Assembly (NCBI GenBank): GCA_031552355.1 | Contig: JAVBMO010000116.1 | Coordinates: 1 to 17,564 of the forward strand | From: JAVBMO01 sp031552355 | Lineage (GTDB): Bacteria; Bacteroidota; Bacteroidia; Bacteroidales; P3 | DNA: 17,564 nucleotides | Direction: 5' to 3' | Shown: positions 1 to 6,723 of the stretch, piece by piece | Layout of the letters: every line of letters begins with the position of its first letter | Position numbering within the stretch: the stretch's first letter is position 1 | Made by a program: the position numbers and the translations under genes | The notes under the pieces: model-generated | Told to the model about the DNA's origin: nothing | What the model saw: the letters and a program-made list of their open reading frames with translations, nothing else | Databases searched by the model: none

Positions 1-17
1 AATGTCGTCAACTTAAG
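1..17 (+). repeat. left terminal inverted repeat of the IS
   Basis: AATGTCGTCAACTTAAG pairs with 1431-1447 with one mismatch. It is presumably the transposase recognition end. The true end could lie a few bases outside the window. Confidence 0.8.
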
Positions 18-96
18 CATTAAGTATGAAAAAAGCCATTGAAATATCAAATTAAATAATTACATTAAGTCATCACCCAAAAATGTAATTAGAAAG

Positions 97-1428
97 ATGA
101 ACCATTCAATGACCGATTCAAATGTAACAATAATAACCGAAATGAGGAAATTTTTAGAAGAAATAAGTGATGATCCCATTAAACGAGCTAAATATATCGT
201 TAAGGATAAAGATTTTAGCCGAAAACGATTGTTGCAATTTGAGATGTTGGTATTGTTATTAATTAATGCCATCAAACGAAGTTTGAGTATTGAGTTAATG
301 TCATTTTTTGAGCACATTTGCAACAGTGGCCCTTGCAGCAAGCAAGCCTTCAGTAAACAACGTAGAAAATTGAAGCCCGAATTTTTTCATGATTGGAATC
401 AACAGTTAACCACAAGTTTTTATACACATTATGAATATTGCATATGGAAAGGGTTCCGCCTTTTGGCCATAGATGGCAGCTCGGTCATTCTTCCTGATAC
501 AGAAAAAATGAGAGAGCAGTATGGTTATACGACCAATCAAACGAATCACGGATCTGCCCTTGCCCGCATTTGTGTGTTGTATGATGTGCTAAACCAATTG
601 GCGCTAAAAGGATTGCTACACTCTTATAACTCGTCTGAAGAAACTGTTGTATTGGATGTTCTACAGGATGAAAATTTAGGACACAGCTTATTACTCTTTG
701 ACCGTGGTTATATGAGCTACTGGCTCATTTATGAATTATTGGAAAGCAATACTCATTTTGTAATGCGGGCAGCCAGTAATGCCAATAATATGATAAGTGA
801 TTTTCTTGCAAGTACAGAGCAGGATATAACACTTGATTTTTATCCACCTTATCCTTCGTTGAAAAAATTGAGAGACAGTGGGAGGGATATATCGAAAAGG
901 ACACCTGTAAAAATCCGTTTGGTTAAGATTGCATTGGAAACAGGAGAAACAGAAATTTTGGTTACAAACTTATATGATACGACTCTTTATACAATAGAAG
1001 ATTTGAAAGATGTATACCACTTACGGTGGGGTATTGAAACTTACTACGGATATATGAAAGAAGAACTTCAGTTAGGTGTATTCAGTGGGATAAGCCCTAT
1101 TTGCATAGAACAGGATTTTGCAGCCAATCTTTTCCTGTTCAATTTGCAGAGTATCATTGAAAAACAATGTGAGCCCTATACTCAAAAAGTCAGTAGTAAG
1201 AGAAAATATCGACATAAAATAAATAAGAATGTTTCTTGGGCTTCTCTTAAATACAGGGTTGTGAAACTATTTATCGAAGAAGACCCAACTGACATTCTTA
1301 TGGAGTTGGAACGTTTATTTTGTAGGTATTTAGAGCCAATAAGACCAGGACGAAAATATCCTCGAAAAAATAAGAGAAAACCAAATTCCAAACATTATAC
1401 ATTAACTAATTATAAACGAGCTATATGA
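97..1428 (+). CDS. IS4-family DDE transposase
   Basis: A 443-residue transposase that should cut and rejoin DNA at the ends of the surrounding element. The DDE triad is visible: D126 in the DGSS context, D202 in FDRGY, and E314 in the IS4 signature Y-(2)-R-(3)-E-(6)-K, which is matched exactly by YHLRWGIETYYGYMK. The C-terminus is rich in Lys and Arg (PRKNKRKPNSK), as expected for DNA binding. The frame is intact, with no frameshift or stop, so the element may still be active. The ATG at 97 is the first start after the left terminal repeat and gives full length for the family. No strong ribosome-binding site is seen, which is normal in this phylum. The subgroup within IS4 cannot be assigned by eye. 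Confidence 0.93.
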   Translation: MNHSMTDSNVTIITEMRKFLEEISDDPIKRAKYIVKDKDFSRKRLLQFEMLVLLLINAIKRSLSIELMSFFEHICNSGPCSKQAFSKQRRKLKPEFFHDWNQQLTTSFYTHYEYCIWKGFRLLAIDGSSVILPDTEKMREQYGYTTNQTNHGSALARICVLYDVLNQLALKGLLHSYNSSEETVVLDVLQDENLGHSLLLFDRGYMSYWLIYELLESNTHFVMRAASNANNMISDFLASTEQDITLDFYPPYPSLKKLRDSGRDISKRTPVKIRLVKIALETGETEILVTNLYDTTLYTIEDLKDVYHLRWGIETYYGYMKEELQLGVFSGISPICIEQDFAANLFLFNLQSIIEKQCEPYTQKVSSKRKYRHKINKNVSWASLKYRVVKLFIEEDPTDILMELERLFCRYLEPIRPGRKYPRKNKRKPNSKHYTLTNYKRAI

Positions 1429-1430
1429 GT

Positions 1431-1447
1431 CTTAAGTTGATGACATT
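1431..1447 (-). repeat. right terminal inverted repeat of the IS
   Basis: Read on the minus strand this is AATGTCATCAACTTAAG, matching the left end in 16 of 17 positions. It begins three bases after the transposase stop codon, so the gene fills the element almost completely. Confidence 0.85.
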
Positions 1448-1609
1448 GGACTAGTGCCGAGTCTCACAATTCTATCCTTGATTTTTACTTCTACCGATAT
1501 TCCTACTTGGTTAATTTATTTGCAATTAATACTTTTTGTACTTTCAGCATCTGTTTTTTTTATCACGAATGCATTACAAGTTATGTATGAGGAAGAGGAA
1601 GAAATATAA
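1448..1609 (+). pseudogene. C-terminal remnant of an unidentified membrane protein next to the IS
   Basis: Immediately after the right IS end an open frame runs 53 codons to TAA at 1607-1609. It encodes two hydrophobic stretches (roughly SLTILSLIFT and WLIYLQLILFVLSASVFFI) and ends in an acidic tail, YEEEEEI. This looks like the end of a polytopic inner-membrane protein rather than random sequence. There is no convincing start: the only candidate is a GTG at 1454 with no leader. Reading back into the IS meets a stop in the right inverted repeat. The simplest inference is that the IS cut the gene and its 5' part lies left of the window. The family is not recognised. Chance coding is the alternative. 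Confidence 0.5.
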
Positions 1610-1873
1610 CTGCGGCTAATGAATATGTGATTGTAGTGACGACAGACCATGGAAGAGCTATGATTAGACAACGAAGCATGAAACAAAACACAGCAGCCAA
1701 CTTGCATCCTGCCTGCAAGCGGGCTGAAATCGGGTAATTGAACTTTTGCCGCCCGCTTCGGCTTTTATCTCGTGGGATAGTGAAGTCGTCCGCAAGCCCG
1801 CTCGCAAGCAGCCGCCGGTCCGTTGGCTGCAATGCCCAAAACCGCAGTCATCAAAAAACTAAGACATAAATTG
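1610..1873. other. GC-rich palindrome-rich intergenic spacer
   Basis: No credible gene is seen. From about 1690 to 1830 the base composition is clearly GC-richer than its surroundings and folds into nested inverted repeats. The outer arms are GCAGCCAA (1693-1700) and TTGGCTGC (1823-1830). The inner arms are AAGCGGGC (1717-1724) and GCCCGCTT (1751-1758). A small hairpin pairs CTTGCA (1701-1706) with TGCAAG (1714-1719). Minus-strand open frames here have no family features and probably reflect composition only. It looks like a dispersed structured repeat. Confidence 0.5.
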
Positions 1874-1881
1874 TATCTTTG
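1874..1881 (+). promoter_or_regulatory. Bacteroidota -7 box upstream of the AraC gene
   Basis: TATCTTTG fits the TAnnTTTG consensus of the Bacteroidota primary sigma factor. No matching TTTG -33 box is seen at the usual ~20-bp distance. If used, it leaves a 5' leader of about 100 bases before the regulator gene. Confidence 0.45.
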
Positions 1882-1982
1882 CAGAATGATTTAATTGAGA
1901 ATTGAGAGTAACAAAAACCTTTATATTCTATGTATCTATGTGATTTTCAAAAATTCATAATTTATCATTAAACGAAACACCT

Positions 1983-3140
1983 ATGATTACCGACCATACC
2001 ACTATATTTGTTATCAATTGGGTTTGTATTAGCCTGATGGTTGTGATGGCTCTTATATTGGCTTTGGCTACAAAGTTGAAAAACGGCGCTGCTTATGCCG
2101 CCCTGATTGTTTGGATGCCCAGCGTGCCGGCTTATTTGCACAATATGTGCCGTTCCACCGGAATGTACGAACAAGCTATTCCTTTAATCTATTTCTCTAA
2201 TTTAACCAACACTTTTACAATGCCTTTGCTTTGGCTTTTTGTAAAAAGCCAGATAGACGGTTTTTTCAAATTCAAGCCCAAAATGCTACTTCATTTTTTA
2301 CCGGGTTTAGTTTCGTTAGGCTCTATGGTTGTTTATTATTGGGGAATGCCTTACCATATCAGAGTGCAGTATATAATAGAAGAAACGAATGGCGCAGAAC
2401 ATCTTCCGCAATTGATTGACGATGTGATTGTATTCGGGCAAATGTTTATTTACTATCCTATAATATTACGATACCTATACAAAGCTAAGAAACAGTTTTT
2501 GAATAACTATTCCGATAGCGGATATCTGAATACTTTGTGGATTTTCCGTTTTATGATTTGTTTGGCTTCGTTGTGTGCTGTTGTTTTTGTTGCATACGCC
2601 ATAGAACCCCGTACCGATGTTTGGCTAATCCCTATCGCCAATACGCTTGTGATGATTTACCTCGTTTATAATTGCATTACCCACCCGTCGGTAGCCTATA
2701 TCAACCGCACAAGCCTTAGTGTACAAGACAATAAACACGAACAAACGTCAAAAATTTCTTCCCAGTCGCTCGCCCAAGCTCAGATGGAAGAATATTGCAA
2801 CCGGATTATAAACTATTTGAAAGAAACGCAAGCCTATAAAAATCCCGATTTTTCGTTATCCATGCTCGAAACAGCTACCGGTATTTCGCGGAAAAACATA
2901 TCCTATTCCATCAATACCCATTTGCAGAAAAACTTTTTCGAACTCATCAACCAAATGCGTATCGAAGAAGCCAAACGCCTGTTGCAATTGCCCGATGCCA
3001 AACACTATACCATCGACAGCGTGTATGTCGAATGTGGTTTCCGGTCGCGTTCCACTTTCTTTTTGGCATTCAAAAAAGCGGAAAACGTTTCGCCCGCACA
3101 ATGGCTTTCTCAGTTGAAAATTGAGAGTAAAAACAGGTAA
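1983..3140 (+). CDS. membrane-bound AraC-family transcriptional regulator
   Basis: A 385-residue protein. About seven hydrophobic segments fill residues 8-235 (for example around 8-28, 36-52, 64-88, 100-118 and 187-234). A polar linker covers 236-275, and an AraC/XylS-type DNA-binding domain covers about 285-378. The second helix-turn-helix shows the family signature pattern in SVYVECGFRSRSTFFLAFKK, followed by SPAQW. This 7TM plus HTH arrangement is common in Bacteroidota, where the membrane part is thought to sense a signal and the C-terminus binds DNA; the signal here is unknown. The nearest candidate target is the DUF4382 lipoprotein gene 324 bp downstream on the same strand, but that link is inference. 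The last residues, LKIESKNR, are encoded by a short repeat that also lies upstream of the gene. Confidence 0.88.
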   Translation: MITDHTTIFVINWVCISLMVVMALILALATKLKNGAAYAALIVWMPSVPAYLHNMCRSTGMYEQAIPLIYFSNLTNTFTMPLLWLFVKSQIDGFFKFKPKMLLHFLPGLVSLGSMVVYYWGMPYHIRVQYIIEETNGAEHLPQLIDDVIVFGQMFIYYPIILRYLYKAKKQFLNNYSDSGYLNTLWIFRFMICLASLCAVVFVAYAIEPRTDVWLIPIANTLVMIYLVYNCITHPSVAYINRTSLSVQDNKHEQTSKISSQSLAQAQMEEYCNRIINYLKETQAYKNPDFSLSMLETATGISRKNISYSINTHLQKNFFELINQMRIEEAKRLLQLPDAKHYTIDSVYVECGFRSRSTFFLAFKKAENVSPAQWLSQLKIESKNR

Positions 3141-3409
3141 AAGATCATTTTCATGTCATTTCCGAATGAAACAAACGAGAAACGAGTGAATGTAATTGAG
3201 AAATTTTTTGATTGTGGCTCTTCCTATCGTTCGGATAAATTTACAATTTAGACATGATTTTGACTTTTTGAACATTTCACTAAATCCAATTTCGGGATTG
3301 CTAAAATATATAGGTAATAAAATCTAAATCACTGATTTACAAATAAAGCAAAGTTAAAATCTATATACTTCATGACCCCATCCCAAATTTTATTTTTTTA
3401 GGTACAAAA
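3141..3409. other. intergenic region with a possible dispersed-repeat fragment
   Basis: No gene is seen. Bases 3154-3186 begin TGTCATTTCCGAATGAA and continue with aacgagaaacgag. They resemble the short 'GTCATTTCGAA...' dispersed repeats common in Bacteroidota, though the copy is imperfect. The remainder is AT-rich and leads into the promoter of the next gene. Confidence 0.35.
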
Positions 3410-3441
3410 TTTGATAGAAAGCAAAAAATGTAATATCTTTG
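3410..3441 (+). promoter_or_regulatory. Bacteroidota promoter of the DUF4382 lipoprotein gene
   Basis: A -33 box TTTG (3410-3413) and a -7 box TATCTTTG (3434-3441) are separated by 20 bp, close to the phylum consensus TTTG/TAnnTTTG. The start codon lies about 24 bp further on, giving a short leader. Confidence 0.7.
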
Positions 3442-3464
3442 TTTCATACTAAAAAAATACCCCC

Positions 3465-4259
3465 ATGAAAAAACATCTTTTCTTCCTGATTCTAATGTTG
3501 TTTGCAGTTTCTTTTGTATTCATATCATGCAACGACGATGACAAAGAACCCACAACAGGTACAACACGTGTGGAAGTCCGCCTGACCGATGCCCCCGCCC
3601 CCTACGATGCCGTGTATATTAACATTCAATCTATTTCATTACATCTAAACACTGGTGGTTGGCAAGAAGTTACGCTTTTGAAACCGGGTGTTTATAATTT
3701 ACTCGATTTCAGAAACGGAATTGATACTTTGCTGGCAGGCGACGAAATTCCTTCGGGAAAAATCAGTCAAATCCGTTTAGTATTGGGGACAGATAGCAAT
3801 TCTGTCGTTGTGGATGGTCAAGATTATCCGTTAACAACACCTTCGGGACAAGAAAGCGGATTGAAATTGAACCTGCACGACGAATTGTTTCCCGATGTTA
3901 CTTACAGGCTTTGGATAGATTTCGATGCTGCACGGTCTATTGTGAAAACCGGCTCGGGCAAATATATTTTAAAACCGGTTATACGTACCTATACCGAAGC
4001 CTTTGGTGGAAGCCTAAAAGGAACAGTGTTGCCGCAAGAAGCCAACACCACTGTTTTGGCTATTTTGGGAACAGATACGGTTTCGACTTACCCCGAAGAT
4101 AACGGCTATTTCCTGATTTCGGGATTGCAACCAAATTCATCGTGGAAAGTTGTATTGGATGCCGGCAATGCAACCCCATATCAAGATTCTACAGTTACGA
4201 ATATTGCTATTGTTAAAGGACAAGTTACCAATATGGGACAAATAACCCTTCATCAGTAG
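3465..4259 (+). CDS. DUF4382 domain lipoprotein, probably surface-exposed
   Basis: A 264-residue lipoprotein of unknown function. The signal peptide ends in a lipobox with Cys22 (FISC), followed by N-D-D-D-K-E. Acidic residues just after the Cys are the known surface-export signal of Bacteroidota lipoproteins, so the protein may be moved to the outer leaflet. Residues ~33-175 match the DUF4382 pattern: VEVRLTDAPAPYDAVYINI near the start, then a GGW-V-L stretch, LLDFRNG, IPSGKISQIRLVLG, and a closing LKPVIRTY. Residues ~180-264 form a second beta-rich segment (GSLKGTVLP...YFLISGLQP) like a carboxypeptidase-regulatory-type beta-sandwich. It has its own promoter and terminator, so it is monocistronic. 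The upstream AraC regulator may control it (inference). Confidence 0.85.
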   Translation: MKKHLFFLILMLFAVSFVFISCNDDDKEPTTGTTRVEVRLTDAPAPYDAVYINIQSISLHLNTGGWQEVTLLKPGVYNLLDFRNGIDTLLAGDEIPSGKISQIRLVLGTDSNSVVVDGQDYPLTTPSGQESGLKLNLHDELFPDVTYRLWIDFDAARSIVKTGSGKYILKPVIRTYTEAFGGSLKGTVLPQEANTTVLAILGTDTVSTYPEDNGYFLISGLQPNSSWKVVLDAGNATPYQDSTVTNIAIVKGQVTNMGQITLHQ

Positions 4260-4288
4260 CCCTTGTAACCCAAAAATTTCATACTTAG

Positions 4289-4323
4289 AAAAGCCTGTCT
4301 GCCGAATGCTGTACAGGCTTTTT
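4289..4323 (+). terminator. intrinsic terminator after the DUF4382 gene
   Basis: AAAAGCCTGT (4289-4298) pairs perfectly with ACAGGCTTTT (4313-4322) around a 14-base loop and ends in a T-run. It lies 30 bp past the stop codon. Confidence 0.8.
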
Positions 4324-4573
4324 GTGCATTTCGAAACAACCGGTTTATATAAATTTCTGCATACCTCTGTTTTTAATATTCTTTCAAAGGGCATATACTA
4401 TATTTCTTCCCAACATTTGAAGCCCGGACAGGACAGTTCCCTTTCAAAAAAACGCGGGGATTTTGCAAAACCCGATAAATTTTAGTCGCATTTTAACAAT
4501 ATAGACATTTTCCGGAATACTATTTTGATCTTCCATAACTCATTAAAAATCAATTCCGTTTTAAGAAAATTAA

Positions 4574-4605
4574 TCCGAATGGACTTCATTCGGACTGATT
4601 TTTTA
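4574..4605 (+). terminator. terminator-like hairpin in the spacer
   Basis: TCCGAATG (4574-4581) and CATTCGGA (4587-4594) form a perfect 8-bp stem with a 5-base loop. The flanks can extend the stem through AAAATTAA on the left and CTGATTTT on the right with one mismatch and a G-T pair. The right side is a T-rich tail. No gene ends just before it, so it may close a short untranslated RNA or act as a backup terminator. Confidence 0.5.
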
Positions 4606-4637
4606 TTTACTCTCAAGGATTTCCTTTATCCTCGTTT

Positions 4638-4645
4638 TACCTTTG
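4638..4645 (+). promoter_or_regulatory. possible -7 box upstream of surface gene 1
   Basis: TACCTTTG matches TAnnTTTG, but no -33 box is seen at 20 bp. It would give a long leader of almost 300 bases including the shared repeat before ATG 4934. Confidence 0.35.
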
Positions 4646-4825
4646 CTATATACTTTCTATAATGCACCTGTTCTAATATACCTGCGGCTTTGGCTCTAAA
4701 ACAAAAATATAGCAACAGGAATTGAAAATTATAGATTGGCAAAAAATAGTTTTCCTATGACTGCATACAGCATCGAAGCCGAAAAAACTTTCCCGAAAGG
4801 GGAAAATACCGGAAAATACGAAAAA

Positions 4826-4933
4826 GCGAGGGTTTCACTCGCAACAAAACCCTCACTAAAAAAACCTTTGTGCCCTTTGTGGAATTCAAATAATCAAATA
4901 ACCAAATCAACAAATAACCAAATAAATAAACGT
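4826..4933 (+). repeat. shared leader repeat, copy A (surface gene 1)
   Basis: A 108-bp segment ending at the start codon that recurs before surface genes 2 and 3. It opens with gcgagggtttcac and ccctcactaaaaaaa. A ctttgtgccctttgtg stretch follows, then an A/C-rich tract (caaataaccaaatcaac). AGGGTTT and AAACCCT can pair across the first part. Most of it is identical between copies, but small length differences shift the reading frame, so it behaves as non-coding leader DNA. Confidence 0.75.
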
Positions 4934-6601
4934 ATGAAAACAAAAACTATTCTTTTCATTTTTTGCATTCTAAGCGCTTTTGCTGCAAAAGCACAACAAG
5001 CAGAAACAGCACCGGCATTGCAAAACGAAATCCAATTCCGGCACAGCCAAAACCCTGAAAACGCCAAGGCGCTGAAACCCGAAGCGCCCACCGCCACTGC
5101 AAAAACCAAAAAAGCCACCAAAGCAGGCAATTGGTACGAACCCGATACCATAACCTATTACAAAGAAGACGGCAGCCGCGACCATCGCGCCATTCGCCGC
5201 TACAACGCCTCGGGAAACCTTCTGTTGCAATTAGAAGAAACATGGAATACTGCCGCATGGGCATGGGTAAGCAGTGTCCGTACTACCGGCACCTACGATG
5301 TTGCCGGAAACCAATTGACAGAGCTTCGTGAATTCTGGACATCCGGCGCATGGGTGAATTTTACTCGTTTTACCTATACTTACGATGCTGCCGGAAACCA
5401 ATTGACAGAGCTTTTTGAAAACTGGATATCCGGCGCATGGGTAGGCGATTATCGCTATACTTACACTTACGATGCCTCAGGCAATCAATTGACAAAGCTT
5501 TATGAAAGCTGGACATCCGGCGCATGGGTGAATAGTGAGCGTTCTACCTACACCTACAATGCTGCCGGAAACCAATTGACAGAGCTTTATGAATACTGGA
5601 AATCCGGCGCATGGGTGAATAGTTGTCGCTATACATGGACTTACGATGCTGCCGGAAACCAATTGACAGAGTTTTATGAAATCTGGACATCCGGCGCATG
5701 GGTGAATAGTGAGCGTTATACCTGCACCTACGATGCTGCCGGAAACCGATTGACAGAGCTTTCTGAAACATGGAAATCCGGCGCATGGGTGAATAATTTT
5801 CGTTATACTTATACCTACAATGCTGCCGGAAACCGATTGACAGAGCTTTCTGAAAAATGGACATCCGGCGCATGGGTGAATAGTTGTCGCTATACATGGA
5901 CTTACGATGCTGCCGGAAACCAATTGACATGGCTTCTTGAAACCTGGGCATCCGGCGCATGGGTGAATAATTTTCGCTATATATGGACTTACAATGCTGC
6001 CGGAAATCGATTGACAGAGCTTTCTGAAAGCTGGACATCCGGCGCATGGGTAGGCGATTATCGCTGTAAATGGGTTTATTCGCCCGAAGGAAACCTACTG
6101 AGCCTACATTTCGATAAATTTGTTTCCGGTGCATGGACAAATCAGTATTATTATCTCTACACCTACGACAATAACGGAAATTGCACCTACATAAGCCTCA
6201 ATGGAACCGGAACCAGCCCCACCTGCACCTACAACCAAGGCGAAAGTTCAATGTATCTTATTACAGGGCTTGCCAACGGCAGCATCACCATTTCGTACAA
6301 AAAAATAGAAAATAAAACCGGCATAGCCGAAACCGGCAACAACGAAATACAGTTGGCAATTTATCCCAACCCAACCACAGGCGAACTGAAAATTGTAACC
6401 CCCAACCCCCTAAAGGGGGCTAATGAGTTGGGAAAGTCCCCTTTAGGGGATTTAGGGGTACAGCTTTTCGACCTCACAGGGAAATTAGTTTTTGAAACCC
6501 GCAAAACCGAATTTTCTATCAGCCATTTGCCCAACGGGCTTTATCTATTAAAAGCAACTACAGATAAAGGCGTTGTGAACAGGAAAATAGTAAAAGAATA
6601 A
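4934..6601 (+). CDS. secreted YD/RHS-like repeat protein with T9SS sorting domain (surface gene 1)
   Basis: 555 residues. The signal peptide is MKTKTILFIFCILSAFAAKA, with cleavage likely after A20. Ten tandem 29-residue units cover residues ~118-407, of the form TYTYDAAGNQLTEL-x-E-x-W-x-SGAWVN-xx-R. They are preceded and followed by degenerate units. The YDAAGN core resembles RHS/YD repeats. The C-terminal ~94 residues are a T9SS sorting domain: IYPNPTTGEL, a GK turn, LPNGLYLLKATTDKG and a basic end KIVKE. The protein should therefore be exported by Sec, then carried across the outer membrane and anchored or released by T9SS. Its function is unknown; adhesion or matrix is a guess. The start at 4934 is chosen over in-frame ATG 4736 because it begins a clean signal peptide matching genes 2 and 3, and the upstream leader is not frame-conserved. 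Confidence 0.85.
   Translation: MKTKTILFIFCILSAFAAKAQQAETAPALQNEIQFRHSQNPENAKALKPEAPTATAKTKKATKAGNWYEPDTITYYKEDGSRDHRAIRRYNASGNLLLQLEETWNTAAWAWVSSVRTTGTYDVAGNQLTELREFWTSGAWVNFTRFTYTYDAAGNQLTELFENWISGAWVGDYRYTYTYDASGNQLTKLYESWTSGAWVNSERSTYTYNAAGNQLTELYEYWKSGAWVNSCRYTWTYDAAGNQLTEFYEIWTSGAWVNSERYTCTYDAAGNRLTELSETWKSGAWVNNFRYTYTYNAAGNRLTELSEKWTSGAWVNSCRYTWTYDAAGNQLTWLLETWASGAWVNNFRYIWTYNAAGNRLTELSESWTSGAWVGDYRCKWVYSPEGNLLSLHFDKFVSGAWTNQYYYLYTYDNNGNCTYISLNGTGTSPTCTYNQGESSMYLITGLANGSITISYKKIENKTGIAETGNNEIQLAIYPNPTTGELKIVTPNPLKGANELGKSPLGDLGVQLFDLTGKLVFETRKTEFSISHLPNGLYLLKATTDKGVVNRKIVKE
5285..6154 (+). repeat. tandem array of ten 87-bp units
   Basis: The marker ccggcgcatggg recurs with an exact 87-bp period (for example 5343, 5430, 5517, 5604), and the tenth unit carries the variant ccggtgcatgg. 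Each unit encodes 29 residues ending in SGAW(V/T). A further degenerate unit precedes the array (5192-5284, 31 codons) and another follows from 6155. The exact period and high identity imply recent unequal crossing-over. Confidence 0.92.
6317..6601 (+). repeat. 285-bp shared T9SS tail, copy 1
   Basis: From the codons for TGIAETGN to the stop, this segment recurs at exactly the same length at 8572-8856 and 10654-10938 with few substitutions. It encodes the T9SS C-terminal sorting domain of each surface protein. Confidence 0.88.
6401..6449 (+). repeat. palindromic in-frame insert inside the sorting domain, copy 1
   Basis: CCCCC-TAAA-GGGGG (6406-6419) and CCCC-TTTA-GGGG (6438-6449) are two small hairpins. 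CCCAA (6401-6405) can also pair with TTGGG (6428-6432). The segment encodes PNPLKGANELGKSPLGDLG, between the first and second conserved blocks of the T9SS domain. Similar C-run/G-run palindromes recur in Bacteroidota intergenic DNA, so this looks like a dispersed repeat caught inside a gene. Confidence 0.7.
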
Positions 6602-6615
6602 TTGCAAACAATCAA

Positions 6616-6723
6616 GCAAGGGTTTCACTTTGAGTGAAACCCTCACTAAAAAAACCTTTGTGCCCTTTGTGCCTTTGTGGGATTCAAATAATCAAATAAC
6701 CAAATCAACAAACCAACCAACGT
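6616..6723 (+). repeat. shared leader repeat, copy B (surface gene 2)
   Basis: The 108-bp leader before gene 2 starts 15 bp after the gene 1 stop. Here the first part is a perfect hairpin: AGGGTTTCACT (6619-6629), loop TTG, AGTGAAACCCT (6633-6643). It is followed by A-rich sequence, not a T-run, so it is not a classical terminator. Downstream comes ctttgtgccctttgtgcctttgtggg, with one more ctttgtg unit than copy C, and the A/C-rich tract up to ATG 6724. Confidence 0.75.

Larger units (their letters stand above)
1..1447 (+). mobile_element. IS4-family insertion sequence, complete
   Basis: One transposase gene is bounded by terminal inverted repeats. The left end reads AATGTCGTCAACTTAAG at 1-17. 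The right end, 1431-1447, is its reverse complement with one mismatch (G/A at the seventh base), giving 16 of 17 matches. The 1,447-bp length suits an IS4-type element with a single ~440-residue transposase. The left end coincides with the window start, so the left target duplication cannot be checked. The right flank continues in a truncated reading frame, so the element probably sits within or at the edge of an older gene. Confidence 0.88.
4324..4825. other. AT-rich intergenic region before the surface-protein block
   Basis: No credible gene is seen on either strand. It holds a second terminator-like hairpin (4574-4605), an isolated TACCTTTG box at 4638-4645, and a small hairpin TTTCCC-GAAAG-GGGAAA at 4789-4805. 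An open frame runs upstream from the next gene through this region to ATG 4736, but it is unlikely to be translated (see that gene). Confidence 0.5.

Noticed and set aside
1516..1832. Two minus-strand open frames of 63 and 83 codons in the GC-rich spacer
   Set aside because: They lie in palindromic GC-rich DNA, overlap the plus-strand gene remnant, and show no family pattern.
4736..4933. In-frame 66-codon N-terminal extension of surface gene 1 from ATG 4736
   Set aside because: It has no family features and would bury the signal peptide. Compared with leader copy C the same DNA is read as PLCPLWNSNN in one and TLCLCGIQIT in the other, so the frame is not conserved. ATG 4934 is the start.
5477..6140. 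Long minus-strand open frames (148 and 198 codons) within the 87-bp array
   Set aside because: They follow from the repeat period being a multiple of three. There is no signal peptide, promoter or recognisable fold; the plus strand has clear domain logic.
5285..6154. CRISPR-like array
   Set aside because: Units are 87 bp, continuous and translated, with no unique spacers between conserved repeats and no cas genes.
6619..6643. Intrinsic terminator after surface gene 1
   Set aside because: The stem is perfect, but it is followed by cactaaaaaaa and not a T-run. It belongs to the shared leader.
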